A stretch of DNA of 64,000 bases from an uncultured Kordia sp. Lineage in GTDB: Bacteria; Bacteroidota; Bacteroidia; Flavobacteriales; Flavobacteriaceae. The notes below the pieces were generated by a model. The model searched no databases. It saw only the letters and a list, made by a program, of their open reading frames with translations, and was not told the origin of the DNA. Location: NCBI RefSeq assembly GCF_947489565.1, contig NZ_CANLEA010000002.1, positions 62,001 through 126,000 of the forward strand. Reading direction: 5' to 3'. The position numbers and the translations under genes are program-made. Of this stretch, positions 8,398 through 15,956 are shown one piece after another (within the stretch, counting starts at the first letter, position 1; each line of letters begins with the position of its first letter).

Positions 8398-9657
8398 ATG
8401 AAACAACCCATGAATTTTAACGTATTACCTTTTATTGCTACTTACAGGAAAGCTATTTTTTTACTGTTGTTCACTTTCTTTTTTGTGAATTTAGGTTGTG
8501 CACAAAAACAGTTATCTAAAAAAGAAAAAGTAGCTGATTTTGAGTATTTGTATGAAGAATTTAAGGCTTCATATCCTTATTTTGGAATCAACAAAAGAGT
8601 GTATCAAATTGATTGGCTTGCAAACAAAAAGAAATATCTCAAAACAATAAAAAACACAAAGAATGACACAGCCTTTTTTAAAGCAATTAATGATATTTTA
8701 AATGACTTACACAATGGGCATACAGATGCATATCCTACTATTATTTATAATTACTTTTATACAGGATATCAACAAGGTGTAGCTCAAGATTCTGTGTATT
8801 ATAATTATGTAAAAGAACTGGAGAAAACAGATTCTATCCGTTCTCAGTATTGGAAAGCAATTAATCACAAACTCTTTTTTTCTGACACTGATAGTGATGA
8901 GGTTGAAGTTGTAAAAATTGAAGAAGAAACTCCTAAAAATATAGAAGCATATTTTATAGATTCTTTGTCAACGGCAATTGTTCATATAAAATCGTTTAGT
9001 TATGAATATGTAACTCAAGATGCCGATACCTTAAAATCTCTTTTTCATAAAACAACTAATTATAAAAATCTAATTATAGACATACAAGGAAATGATGGTG
9101 GTAGTACGGAATATTGGTTGCAAAATATGATTCCATATCTGATTAAAGACACCATTACTTTTCCCGTAATTTATGCATTTAAAAATTCCAAGAGATTACA
9201 AAAATTCAAGCCTGATTATTTTGAAAATACACTTACTTATGAAGAAATAGGTTTGCCAAACATGCCAGAAGAATTGACCAATGGCAGCTATGTATTTAGA
9301 AAGGAAAATACAACTATTACTCCAATTTCTAATGATTATACACACGTACAAAACATCTATTTACTTGTAGATAATGCCGTATTTTCTAGTTCTGAAACGC
9401 TGGCCTATTTCTGTAAAGCTACAAACTTTGCTACCGTTGCTGGAGAAAAAACTAGTGGTGATGGTGTTGGAACTGATCCTTTGTTATTGACACTTCCTAA
9501 TAGTGGCATTGTAATTCGTTTTACTGGAGAAATGGGATTGAATCCAGATGGAAGTGCCAATGATGAAACAAAGACAGTTCCTGATTTAATACTCAAAGCT
9601 TCCAACAAAGAAGAAAGACGCAAAAAACTTCTTGATTATATAAAACAGAAAAATTAA
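8398..9657 (+). CDS. S41 family peptidase, predicted lipoprotein
   Basis: 419 residues. The hydrophobic N-terminus ends in VNLGCAQ (a lipobox with Cys near 34), so a membrane-anchored periplasmic protein is likely; a second in-frame Met at codon 5 is a possible start. The C-terminal half is a tail-specific protease (peptidase S41) domain: IIDIQGNDGGST, then VDNAVFSSSETLAYF (nucleophile Ser among 330-332), then AGEKTSGDGVG and a closing TVPDLIL. No PDZ domain is apparent, so it resembles the interphotoreceptor-retinoid-binding/tricorn-like secreted S41 group. It is inserted on the opposite strand between ccoI and ccoS, and its stop lies 2 bp from the ccoI stop. Confidence 0.88.
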   Translation: MKQPMNFNVLPFIATYRKAIFLLLFTFFFVNLGCAQKQLSKKEKVADFEYLYEEFKASYPYFGINKRVYQIDWLANKKKYLKTIKNTKNDTAFFKAINDILNDLHNGHTDAYPTIIYNYFYTGYQQGVAQDSVYYNYVKELEKTDSIRSQYWKAINHKLFFSDTDSDEVEVVKIEEETPKNIEAYFIDSLSTAIVHIKSFSYEYVTQDADTLKSLFHKTTNYKNLIIDIQGNDGGSTEYWLQNMIPYLIKDTITFPVIYAFKNSKRLQKFKPDYFENTLTYEEIGLPNMPEELTNGSYVFRKENTTITPISNDYTHVQNIYLLVDNAVFSSSETLAYFCKATNFATVAGEKTSGDGVGTDPLLLTLPNSGIVIRFTGEMGLNPDGSANDETKTVPDLILKASNKEERRKKLLDYIKQKN

Positions 9658-9659
9658 TG

Positions 9660-12044
9660 CTACGTTAGTTTTCTTCCCAAGATAGACGTACAAACCGTTG
9701 TGAATACGACAATACTAATTGAACTTAGTGGCATCAAAATAGCCGCAATGACAGGCGCTAACTGTCCTGTGATCGCAAAGTATAAACCGATAGAATTGTA
9801 GATAAACGACAATACAAAACTCCATTTTATGATTTTAATTGCCGATTTAGAAGCGTTGATATATTGATCCAATTGATTGAATTTGGAAGCATCTAAAATA
9901 GCGTCGCACGCAGGAGAAAATACATTTACATTTTCTGATAGTGCAATTCCAACATCACTTTGCGCCAAGGCTCCTGCATCATTTAAACCATCGCCCACCA
10001 TGAGCACTTTTGCGCCTTCTGCTTGATGATATTGTATGTATTCTAATTTGTCATTTGGCTTTTGATTGAAGATCAATTTGGTTTTTGCTGGCAATAGTTT
10101 TTTTAAGTTTTCACGCTCGCCTTCATTATCACCCGAAAGGATTGCTAGATCAAAGTTTTTCTTCAGATTGTTGAATAATTTTGCCAGTCCTTTTCGATAG
10201 CTATTATAAAAGGTATATTTTCCTTTGTACGTATTGTTAGCACTGATATGAACCGTTGTATTGAGCACTTTTGTTTCTTCTTGATGTCCTACAAATGTTG
10301 CGGCTCCGACTTTAATTTTATTTTCATGATAACTCGCTGTCATTCCTTTTCCGATGTGTTCTTCGAAATGATCGAGTGTGACAATATTTTGCGCGTCTAA
10401 AATGTCGTATAAGGTTCTACTTAATGGATGATTTGAACCACGCAAAGTACTTTTGAGCAAAGCAGATTCATCTGTTGTTAATTGCTCGCCTTCATAACTT
10501 GCCGTACTTTTTTTGTTGGATGTAATCGTTCCTGTTTTATCAAAAATAATTGTGTTTATAGAAGCAAGTTGTTCTAAAACACTTGCGTTTTTCACATAAA
10601 ATTTGAGTTTTCCGAAGATGCGCAATAGGTTTCCAAAGGTAAATGGCGCTGCTAAGGCAATGGCACACGGACACGCAATGATTAATACCGCTGTAAAGAC
10701 GTTCATTGCTTTGGAAGCATCAATAATCAGCCAAAAAGAAGTTGCTAAAACTGCAATGGATAATACCGTAATGGTAAAGTGTTTGCTAATGGCATTTGTT
10801 AAAGTGGTAAAGCTTTCTTCTTTGTTTTTTTCGAAAACATCATTGCTCCACAATTGTGTGAGATAACTTTGTTCCACCGATTTGACAGCTTCAATTTCAA
10901 TACTCCCTGAGGTTTGTTTTCCGCCAGCAAATACCTTGTCACCTGATTGCTTTTGAACCGTTTCAGATTCGCCCGTAACAAAACTATAATCGATCGTAGC
11001 ATTTCCATTGATCAGAATTCCATCCACTGGAATGAGTTCTTCGTTACGAATGAGCAAACGATCGCCTTTTTTGATATCGTAGACTTGAATTGGTGTTTCT
11101 TTCCCTTTCAGAATTTTGGTCACGGCAATTGGAAAGTATGATTTGTAATCGCGTTCAAACGACAAAAAAGTATAAGTTTTTTGCTGAAAGAACTTTCCTA
11201 GCAATAGAAAAAAGACCAATCCCGTAAGGCTATCAAAGAATCCGGTTCCTAAGTCAAAGATAATTTCCACAGAACTTCTCACAAATAATACTAAAATTCC
11301 CAATGCAATGGGCACATCAATGTTTAAGAATTTTGCACGCAAGCCTTTGTAAGCAGAGATAAAGTAATCTTGTGCTGCATAAAATACCACAGGAAGCGAA
11401 AAAGCAAACATTAACCAACGAAAGACGATTTTGTATTGTTCTATCCAAAATCCGCTGACTTGAAAGTATTCCGGAAACGATAGAAACATGACATTTCCGA
11501 ACGAAAATCCTGCAATTCCGAGTTTGTAAATGAGCGAACGATTGATTTTACTTTTTCCTGTACTATAATCTTCCAAACTGATATACGGTTCGTAGCCAAT
11601 TTTGCTTAAAAGCAATACCACTTCTTTTAGTGAAAATGTGGTAGCATTATAAGTAATTCGGACTGTTTTTTTACCAAAATTGACTTGCGAAGCTGTGATT
11701 TGTGTACTGAGTTTATGTAAGTTTTCTAGAATCCAAATACAAGAACTGCAGTGAATATGCGGAATGTACAAAGTGACAATTTGTATAGCATCATCGTTAA
11801 ATTCCAATAATTTATCAATGATATTTCGCTGCGTTAAAAAATCGTACTTCCCTTCTATTTCTTTGGGAATGGCGCCTGGTGAAGTTTCTAAATCGTAATA
11901 ACATACCAAATCGTTTTCTGAAAACAGTTCGTACACCGTTTTACATCCAAAACAACAAAAAGATTTTTCTTCAAGTTGAATGACTTGTTCTTCACATACA
12001 TCTCCACAATGAAAACATGTAGTTTCATTCATAACTTTGCTCAT
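9660..12044 (-). CDS. ccoI: Copper-translocating P-type ATPase CcoI/FixI for cbb3 oxidase assembly
   Basis: 794 residues. N-terminal cysteine-rich metal-binding region (CFHC at 10-13, FCCFGC at about 29-34), a heavy-metal-associated domain with HCSSC near residue 100, eight transmembrane helices, the copper-site motif ACPCAIALA at about 455, the phosphorylation motif DKTGTIT near 498 and the hinge MVGDGLNDAGAL. This is a complete P1B-type ATPase of the CopA2/FixI subgroup, which exports copper for the CcoN active site. It is divergent from the Crp/Fnr gene. An alternative start at codon 5 (MNETTCFHC, 12032) leaves more room for a leader. Confidence 0.95.
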   Translation of the reverse strand: MSKVMNETTCFHCGDVCEEQVIQLEEKSFCCFGCKTVYELFSENDLVCYYDLETSPGAIPKEIEGKYDFLTQRNIIDKLLEFNDDAIQIVTLYIPHIHCSSCIWILENLHKLSTQITASQVNFGKKTVRITYNATTFSLKEVVLLLSKIGYEPYISLEDYSTGKSKINRSLIYKLGIAGFSFGNVMFLSFPEYFQVSGFWIEQYKIVFRWLMFAFSLPVVFYAAQDYFISAYKGLRAKFLNIDVPIALGILVLFVRSSVEIIFDLGTGFFDSLTGLVFFLLLGKFFQQKTYTFLSFERDYKSYFPIAVTKILKGKETPIQVYDIKKGDRLLIRNEELIPVDGILINGNATIDYSFVTGESETVQKQSGDKVFAGGKQTSGSIEIEAVKSVEQSYLTQLWSNDVFEKNKEESFTTLTNAISKHFTITVLSIAVLATSFWLIIDASKAMNVFTAVLIIACPCAIALAAPFTFGNLLRIFGKLKFYVKNASVLEQLASINTIIFDKTGTITSNKKSTASYEGEQLTTDESALLKSTLRGSNHPLSRTLYDILDAQNIVTLDHFEEHIGKGMTASYHENKIKVGAATFVGHQEETKVLNTTVHISANNTYKGKYTFYNSYRKGLAKLFNNLKKNFDLAILSGDNEGERENLKKLLPAKTKLIFNQKPNDKLEYIQYHQAEGAKVLMVGDGLNDAGALAQSDVGIALSENVNVFSPACDAILDASKFNQLDQYINASKSAIKIIKWSFVLSFIYNSIGLYFAITGQLAPVIAAILMPLSSISIVVFTTVCTSILGRKLT

Positions 12045-12052
12045 TTATACCT

Positions 12053-12066
12053 GTAACAAAGGTTAC
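12053..12066. promoter_or_regulatory. Second palindrome next to the ccoI start
   Basis: GTAAC-AAAG-GTTAC has 5-bp perfectly complementary arms and lies 9 bp upstream of the ccoI ATG, overlapping the place where a -7 element would be expected (minus strand TAACCTTTG, one base too long for TAnnTTTG). It may be a repressor site or a chance palindrome overlapping the promoter. Confidence 0.3.
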
Positions 12067-12086
12067 AAATGAATTGCTGATAAAAT

Positions 12087-12100
12087 ATGATATTTGTCAT
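12087..12100. promoter_or_regulatory. Crp/Fnr-type operator between ccoI and the regulator gene
   Basis: ATGAT-ATTT-GTCAT, the same palindrome as upstream of ccoS (arms ATGAY/RTCAT, 4-bp spacer). It lies midway in the 93-bp divergent spacer, centred about 44 bp from the regulator start and 50 bp from the ccoI start, so one dimer could control both genes. Inferred autoregulation. Confidence 0.6.
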
Positions 12101-12137
12101 AGTTTGAGTAACTTTATAGATATGTAAATTTTCCATT

Positions 12138-12815
12138 ATGAGCAATTGTGAACACTGCATTGTCCGACAGTTTAATTCGTTAAAATCTTTGACGAAAGAA
12201 GAACTGGTTCGGATTTCCAATTGTAAAACTTCCAAAACCATCAAAAAAGGACAATTGATCTTCGATGAAGGCGAAAATGTGAATGGTGTGTATTGCATTC
12301 GAGAAGGCGTTTGCAAACTGACCAAGTTGAGCGCCAACGGAAAGGATCAGATTGTAAAATTGGTGGTAAAAGGTGACTTGATGGGACAACGTTCTTTGGT
12401 CTGTGACGAAGCCGCAAATTTGAGTGCGACTGCTTTGAGTGAAATGCAAGTTTGCTTTATTCCGAAACATGAAATCATGACCGATTTGCATGAAAATACT
12501 GAATTTACTTTTGATGTTTTAAAACACATGGCAAAGGATTTACGGGAAGCCGATAATGTGATTGTGAATATGGCACAGAAATCGGTACGACAACGTTTGG
12601 CAGAAGCATTGATGTATATTCACAGTACTTTTGGAACAACTGATGAAGGTATGCTTCGTGTGGTTTTATCCCGAGAAGATTATGCAAATATTGTGGGAAC
12701 AGCAACCGAATCGGCAATTCGAATTTTATCCCAATTCAAAAAAGAAGGCTTTATTTCTACCAAAGGCAAACAAATTAAGATTGAAGATTTGACTGCTTTG
12801 AAGCGTGTTTCGTAG
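12138..12815 (+). CDS. Crp/Fnr family transcriptional regulator
   Basis: 225 residues: cyclic-nucleotide-binding-like beta roll (about 20-130, including KKGQLIFDEGENVNGVYCIR and GDLMGQRSL), a long dimer helix, and a C-terminal winged helix (about 150-220) with LSREDYANIVGTATESAIRI as recognition region. N-terminal cysteines C4, C7 and C29 resemble the Fnr iron-sulfur ligands, but the C-x2-C-x5-C spacing of classical Fnr is not met, so O2 sensing by a cluster is possible rather than shown. Being next to ccoI and matching operators at two cco promoters suggests it is the local activator of the cbb3 genes. Confidence 0.9.
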   Translation: MSNCEHCIVRQFNSLKSLTKEELVRISNCKTSKTIKKGQLIFDEGENVNGVYCIREGVCKLTKLSANGKDQIVKLVVKGDLMGQRSLVCDEAANLSATALSEMQVCFIPKHEIMTDLHENTEFTFDVLKHMAKDLREADNVIVNMAQKSVRQRLAEALMYIHSTFGTTDEGMLRVVLSREDYANIVGTATESAIRILSQFKKEGFISTKGKQIKIEDLTALKRVS

Positions 12816-12911
12816 CTTCGAAATTGCTCAATTATCTATATAGTTTTTGACTTTTCTGCATTTTCCATCTTTTCGTTATCTTTAATCCGATCAAACATAC
12901 AACCAACCATC

Positions 12912-13616
12912 ATGGAAGCTGCTCATAAACAAAAATTGAAAGAAACCGTTATCATTATTTTAGTCATTGTGATTTTAACAGGAATTGGAATTTTCTTTTT
13001 AAGACAACACGCCAATAAACAAGGAAAAGAATTAATGAGTTCGATGGATGCTGTGAGTGTATTACACGCTGAAAAAGGCATACAAAATTGTAGTAATACT
13101 AGCGCCGTTGAAGCGGAACGATTGATTGTTTTAAATAATAATTTGCAATTATATAAGGAACAACATAAAGTCACATTTTTAAAATTATACACCTATCATT
13201 TTACATCAACAACTTTGTTTTTGTTTTTCTCGATACTTGCTGCATTAACCGTTTTTGTGATTACTCAAGAAGGTTGGAAAGGAACGGCATTTACGGTGAA
13301 GGTTTTATTTTTGATATTTACCTCGTTGAGTTCTTTTTTCGGATTGTCGGCAAGTACATTTGATCAAGAAAAGAGCATTCATAGAAATGGACTCGCGTAT
13401 ATTAATTATGATAATTTACAGAAGAAATTAGTCAATTATTGCGCTACAGGTCTTGACATTAATGGTGATTCTATTTCATTCAACAAACTACATTCTAACG
13501 TCATTAAAAAAGCTACAGAATTGCATGATTTTTATTTGGAGTTTGACGATCAAAATTTAGACACAAAAGGTATTTTTAATATTAATAAAAAAGAAAAGGA
13601 AGGAGAAGACCAATAA
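12912..13616 (+). CDS. Membrane protein of unknown function
   Basis: 234 residues. One N-terminal transmembrane helix (about 12-30), a polar segment with ISxVEAERLIVLNNNLQLYKEQ-like helix, two further helices (about 97-117 and 125-147), and a charged C-terminal domain ending in Lys/Glu. I recognise no family. It stands alone between the Crp/Fnr gene and the convergent TPR regulator. Confidence 0.65.
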   Translation: MEAAHKQKLKETVIIILVIVILTGIGIFFLRQHANKQGKELMSSMDAVSVLHAEKGIQNCSNTSAVEAERLIVLNNNLQLYKEQHKVTFLKLYTYHFTSTTLFLFFSILAALTVFVITQEGWKGTAFTVKVLFLIFTSLSSFFGLSASTFDQEKSIHRNGLAYINYDNLQKKLVNYCATGLDINGDSISFNKLHSNVIKKATELHDFYLEFDDQNLDTKGIFNINKKEKEGEDQ

Positions 13617-13667
13617 AAAAGAGTCATTTCATCTAAAAAAAGGTCTCTTTACAGATATACATTGATG

Positions 13668-15485
13668 TTAGAAGTCTTTTATAAAATCTCTAAGTGTAAT
13701 TGATTTATCTAATTCTAATTTGCGTCGGATTCTGTGTTGAGAAGATTTATAAGCATTCAAATTCACCTTCATTAAGTTCATGATTTCACTACGACTTCTA
13801 TCTAAATGAACGAGTAAGCAAAATTGTATTTCTCGTTTTGTAAGATTTGGAAATTTCTCGATTAACTTCTTTTGAAATAACGGATTTGCTTCGTCTAGAC
13901 TTTCAATAATATGGTTATAAGCACTGGTATCATTCAAACGCTCATTCGTATTGATGATGAGCGATTTCACATGTTTTTTTACATCTAAAATATCTTTAGT
14001 TCCTGCAATTTCTTTAAGATCTTTCAACCATGTTTTGAGCAGTTGATTTTTAACCAGATTATCTGACTTAATATTGTCTAACAGTGACTTGTTTGCTTCT
14101 AATTCTAGTTTTGACTGAACAAACTTCATTTCGGCAAGTTCAGCTTTAATTTTTTGATTGTTCTTTTGAGTTCTAATTCTTTTAATATAGATTCTGGAAG
14201 CAATTGCAATGCTAATTAAAACTACGACAAGTAATAGTAAGATTACTTTTGATTGATCACTGTTTCTTTTCTCGTTCTTTAATAAGTCGGATTCTATTTT
14301 TAGTTTTTCAGTAACATCATTATAAACCGTGCCGAAATACGATTTAGAAAATGAAATTTGAGCTTTTGATATTTCTTCATAATACGATTGAAGTAATAAA
14401 GTACCCAAATCTAAAGCATTATTTTTTGAGGTTTCTTTTGTTGCTTTTTTAGCATACGAATTCAAGAGATTACTAAACTTAAGCTTATCTTTTCTATCAA
14501 TTACTTCCGGAGTATCTTTATAGGTATTTAATAAACCATCCATATAAGTAACGAATTTAGATTCTGGATAATGATGTAAATACAATTCAGCTAAATACAG
14601 CTTTGCCCGAATGGATTTCGTCTTATGAAGTGTTCTATATTTTTGTACATTAATATAGGTTTCTTCAGCTAACGAAAAGTTTCCTTTTTCGACATACACA
14701 TGTGCCAAATTTTCTCTTACATTCCACATTGCTAGTGTATCTCTTTGCGAATTTTTTGAAGGAGACATCTCTATTAAGTTTTTCAATGCTTTATTAAAAC
14801 ATATTTCTGCTTTTAAAGTATTCTTTAATTGTCGTAATTGGAGATAGCCAAGATTATTGTAATACGTGGATAGTCTGAATGATTTTCGTTGTTTTTCTTC
14901 TATTTCAATCATTTCATTTAGTAATGATTCAGAAATAGTCCATTTGCCAGTTTCTCCTGCAATAGAGCTCAATATTCCTAAAACTTCTAAAGAATTAATT
15001 AAATCATCATTTCCGCAGTTTTCATGAAATATTTCCAAAAGTTTTTCTAGCATTTTTTGCGCAGGTTGATACATTTTTTGCGCTCTTAAATGCCTCACAT
15101 AATTTAGAGTAACAAAGTAGATATACCGATTGGATTTCTTTTTTAAAGCCAATGATAATGCTCTATGGAAATAAAGGTTTGTATCTCCATATTCCTTGAC
15201 TCTGTTACTGAGCGCTGCATACCAAACATAGAGTACAATCGTCTTCAAATCATCTTCACCATTCATGGCATTTTCTTGAAGAATGGCATACGTTCGTTCT
15301 CGTTCTATTTTTACGATTTCTCTATCACTATGCAATTCTTCAAACCAGTCCTTACCAACATAACTATTTAACTCTTCAACGGTAAGGTTCGGTATTTTAC
15401 AGAAATCAATTTCTTGAGTATCTGCAAGCATGTTTTTTGCACATAAAAAGAATAGTATCACAAGGGTTCTTTGCAGCATTCTCAA
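13668..15485 (-). CDS. TPR-containing membrane regulator with C-terminal HTH
   Basis: 605 residues: signal peptide (LVILFFLCAKNMLAD), five or more tetratricopeptide-like helical pairs (about 60-350), one transmembrane helix near 418-436 (VILLLLVVVLISIAIA), a cytoplasmic coiled coil, and a C-terminal LuxR/GerE-like helix-turn-helix beginning LTKREIQFCLLVHLDRSRSE. This one-piece sensor layout (periplasmic TPR, membrane pass, DNA-binding tail) is common in Bacteroidota. It is divergent from the 15-kb surface-protein operon and may regulate it. The gene at 43178 has the same architecture. Confidence 0.85.
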   Translation of the reverse strand: MRMLQRTLVILFFLCAKNMLADTQEIDFCKIPNLTVEELNSYVGKDWFEELHSDREIVKIERERTYAILQENAMNGEDDLKTIVLYVWYAALSNRVKEYGDTNLYFHRALSLALKKKSNRYIYFVTLNYVRHLRAQKMYQPAQKMLEKLLEIFHENCGNDDLINSLEVLGILSSIAGETGKWTISESLLNEMIEIEEKQRKSFRLSTYYNNLGYLQLRQLKNTLKAEICFNKALKNLIEMSPSKNSQRDTLAMWNVRENLAHVYVEKGNFSLAEETYINVQKYRTLHKTKSIRAKLYLAELYLHHYPESKFVTYMDGLLNTYKDTPEVIDRKDKLKFSNLLNSYAKKATKETSKNNALDLGTLLLQSYYEEISKAQISFSKSYFGTVYNDVTEKLKIESDLLKNEKRNSDQSKVILLLLVVVLISIAIASRIYIKRIRTQKNNQKIKAELAEMKFVQSKLELEANKSLLDNIKSDNLVKNQLLKTWLKDLKEIAGTKDILDVKKHVKSLIINTNERLNDTSAYNHIIESLDEANPLFQKKLIEKFPNLTKREIQFCLLVHLDRSRSEIMNLMKVNLNAYKSSQHRIRRKLELDKSITLRDFIKDF

Positions 15486-15938
15486 ATGGAAATATGTTAT
15501 TTTTTTAATAAATCATAATATACAACAATGAAACAAATAATTAACTAGATTTTAAAATTCTAACGATACTTTTTGCATAAAAGTACCCTTTTAAAACCCC
15601 TTTTAAAACCTTATATATCATGACTTCGTAAAGATTTACTCAATTCTTCATAAAATTTATTTTCTATTGAAAAGGCTGATCAAAAGAGGCTTAAACACCT
15701 TAAAAAATCATGAAACCCTATTAGTACCCTTCAAAAAACAGTCAAGTATTTAAGATTTGATTTTATTTGTTGTAAGATTTTTTGAAACCCCTAAAATTAT
15801 CCCCTTTTTTTTGAGGTATAATTATTTTCAAATTGAATAAAAACTTATAAAACCTACACATGTACAACTCTACTTTTTTAAACTCATTTTGGTTGCAATC
15901 CCTTTAGGTTTTATGCATAATTCATACTCAAGAGATTA
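15486..15938. other. 453-bp divergent promoter region with short direct repeats
   Basis: Non-coding and very AT-rich, between the TPR regulator and the surface-protein operon. It contains a perfect tandem duplication of CCTTTTAAAACC (15587-15598 and 15599-15610), each copy holding the palindrome TTTTAAAA, and two copies of AGTACCCTT (15582-15590 and 15723-15731). These are candidate binding sites for the adjacent regulator. I found no clear -7/-33 pair. Confidence 0.5.
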
Positions 15939-15956
15939 ATGTTTTACAGAAATAAT

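Noticed and set aside
12109-12132. TAACTTTA and TAAATTTT as -7 elements for the Crp/Fnr gene
   Set aside because: Neither matches TAnnTTTG, and their positions give an unsuitable distance to the operator or almost no leader.
12041-12337. Minus-strand frame overlapping the Crp/Fnr gene and the divergent spacer
   Set aside because: It covers the ccoI/regulator promoter region antisense to a clear Crp/Fnr coding sequence and has no family resemblance.
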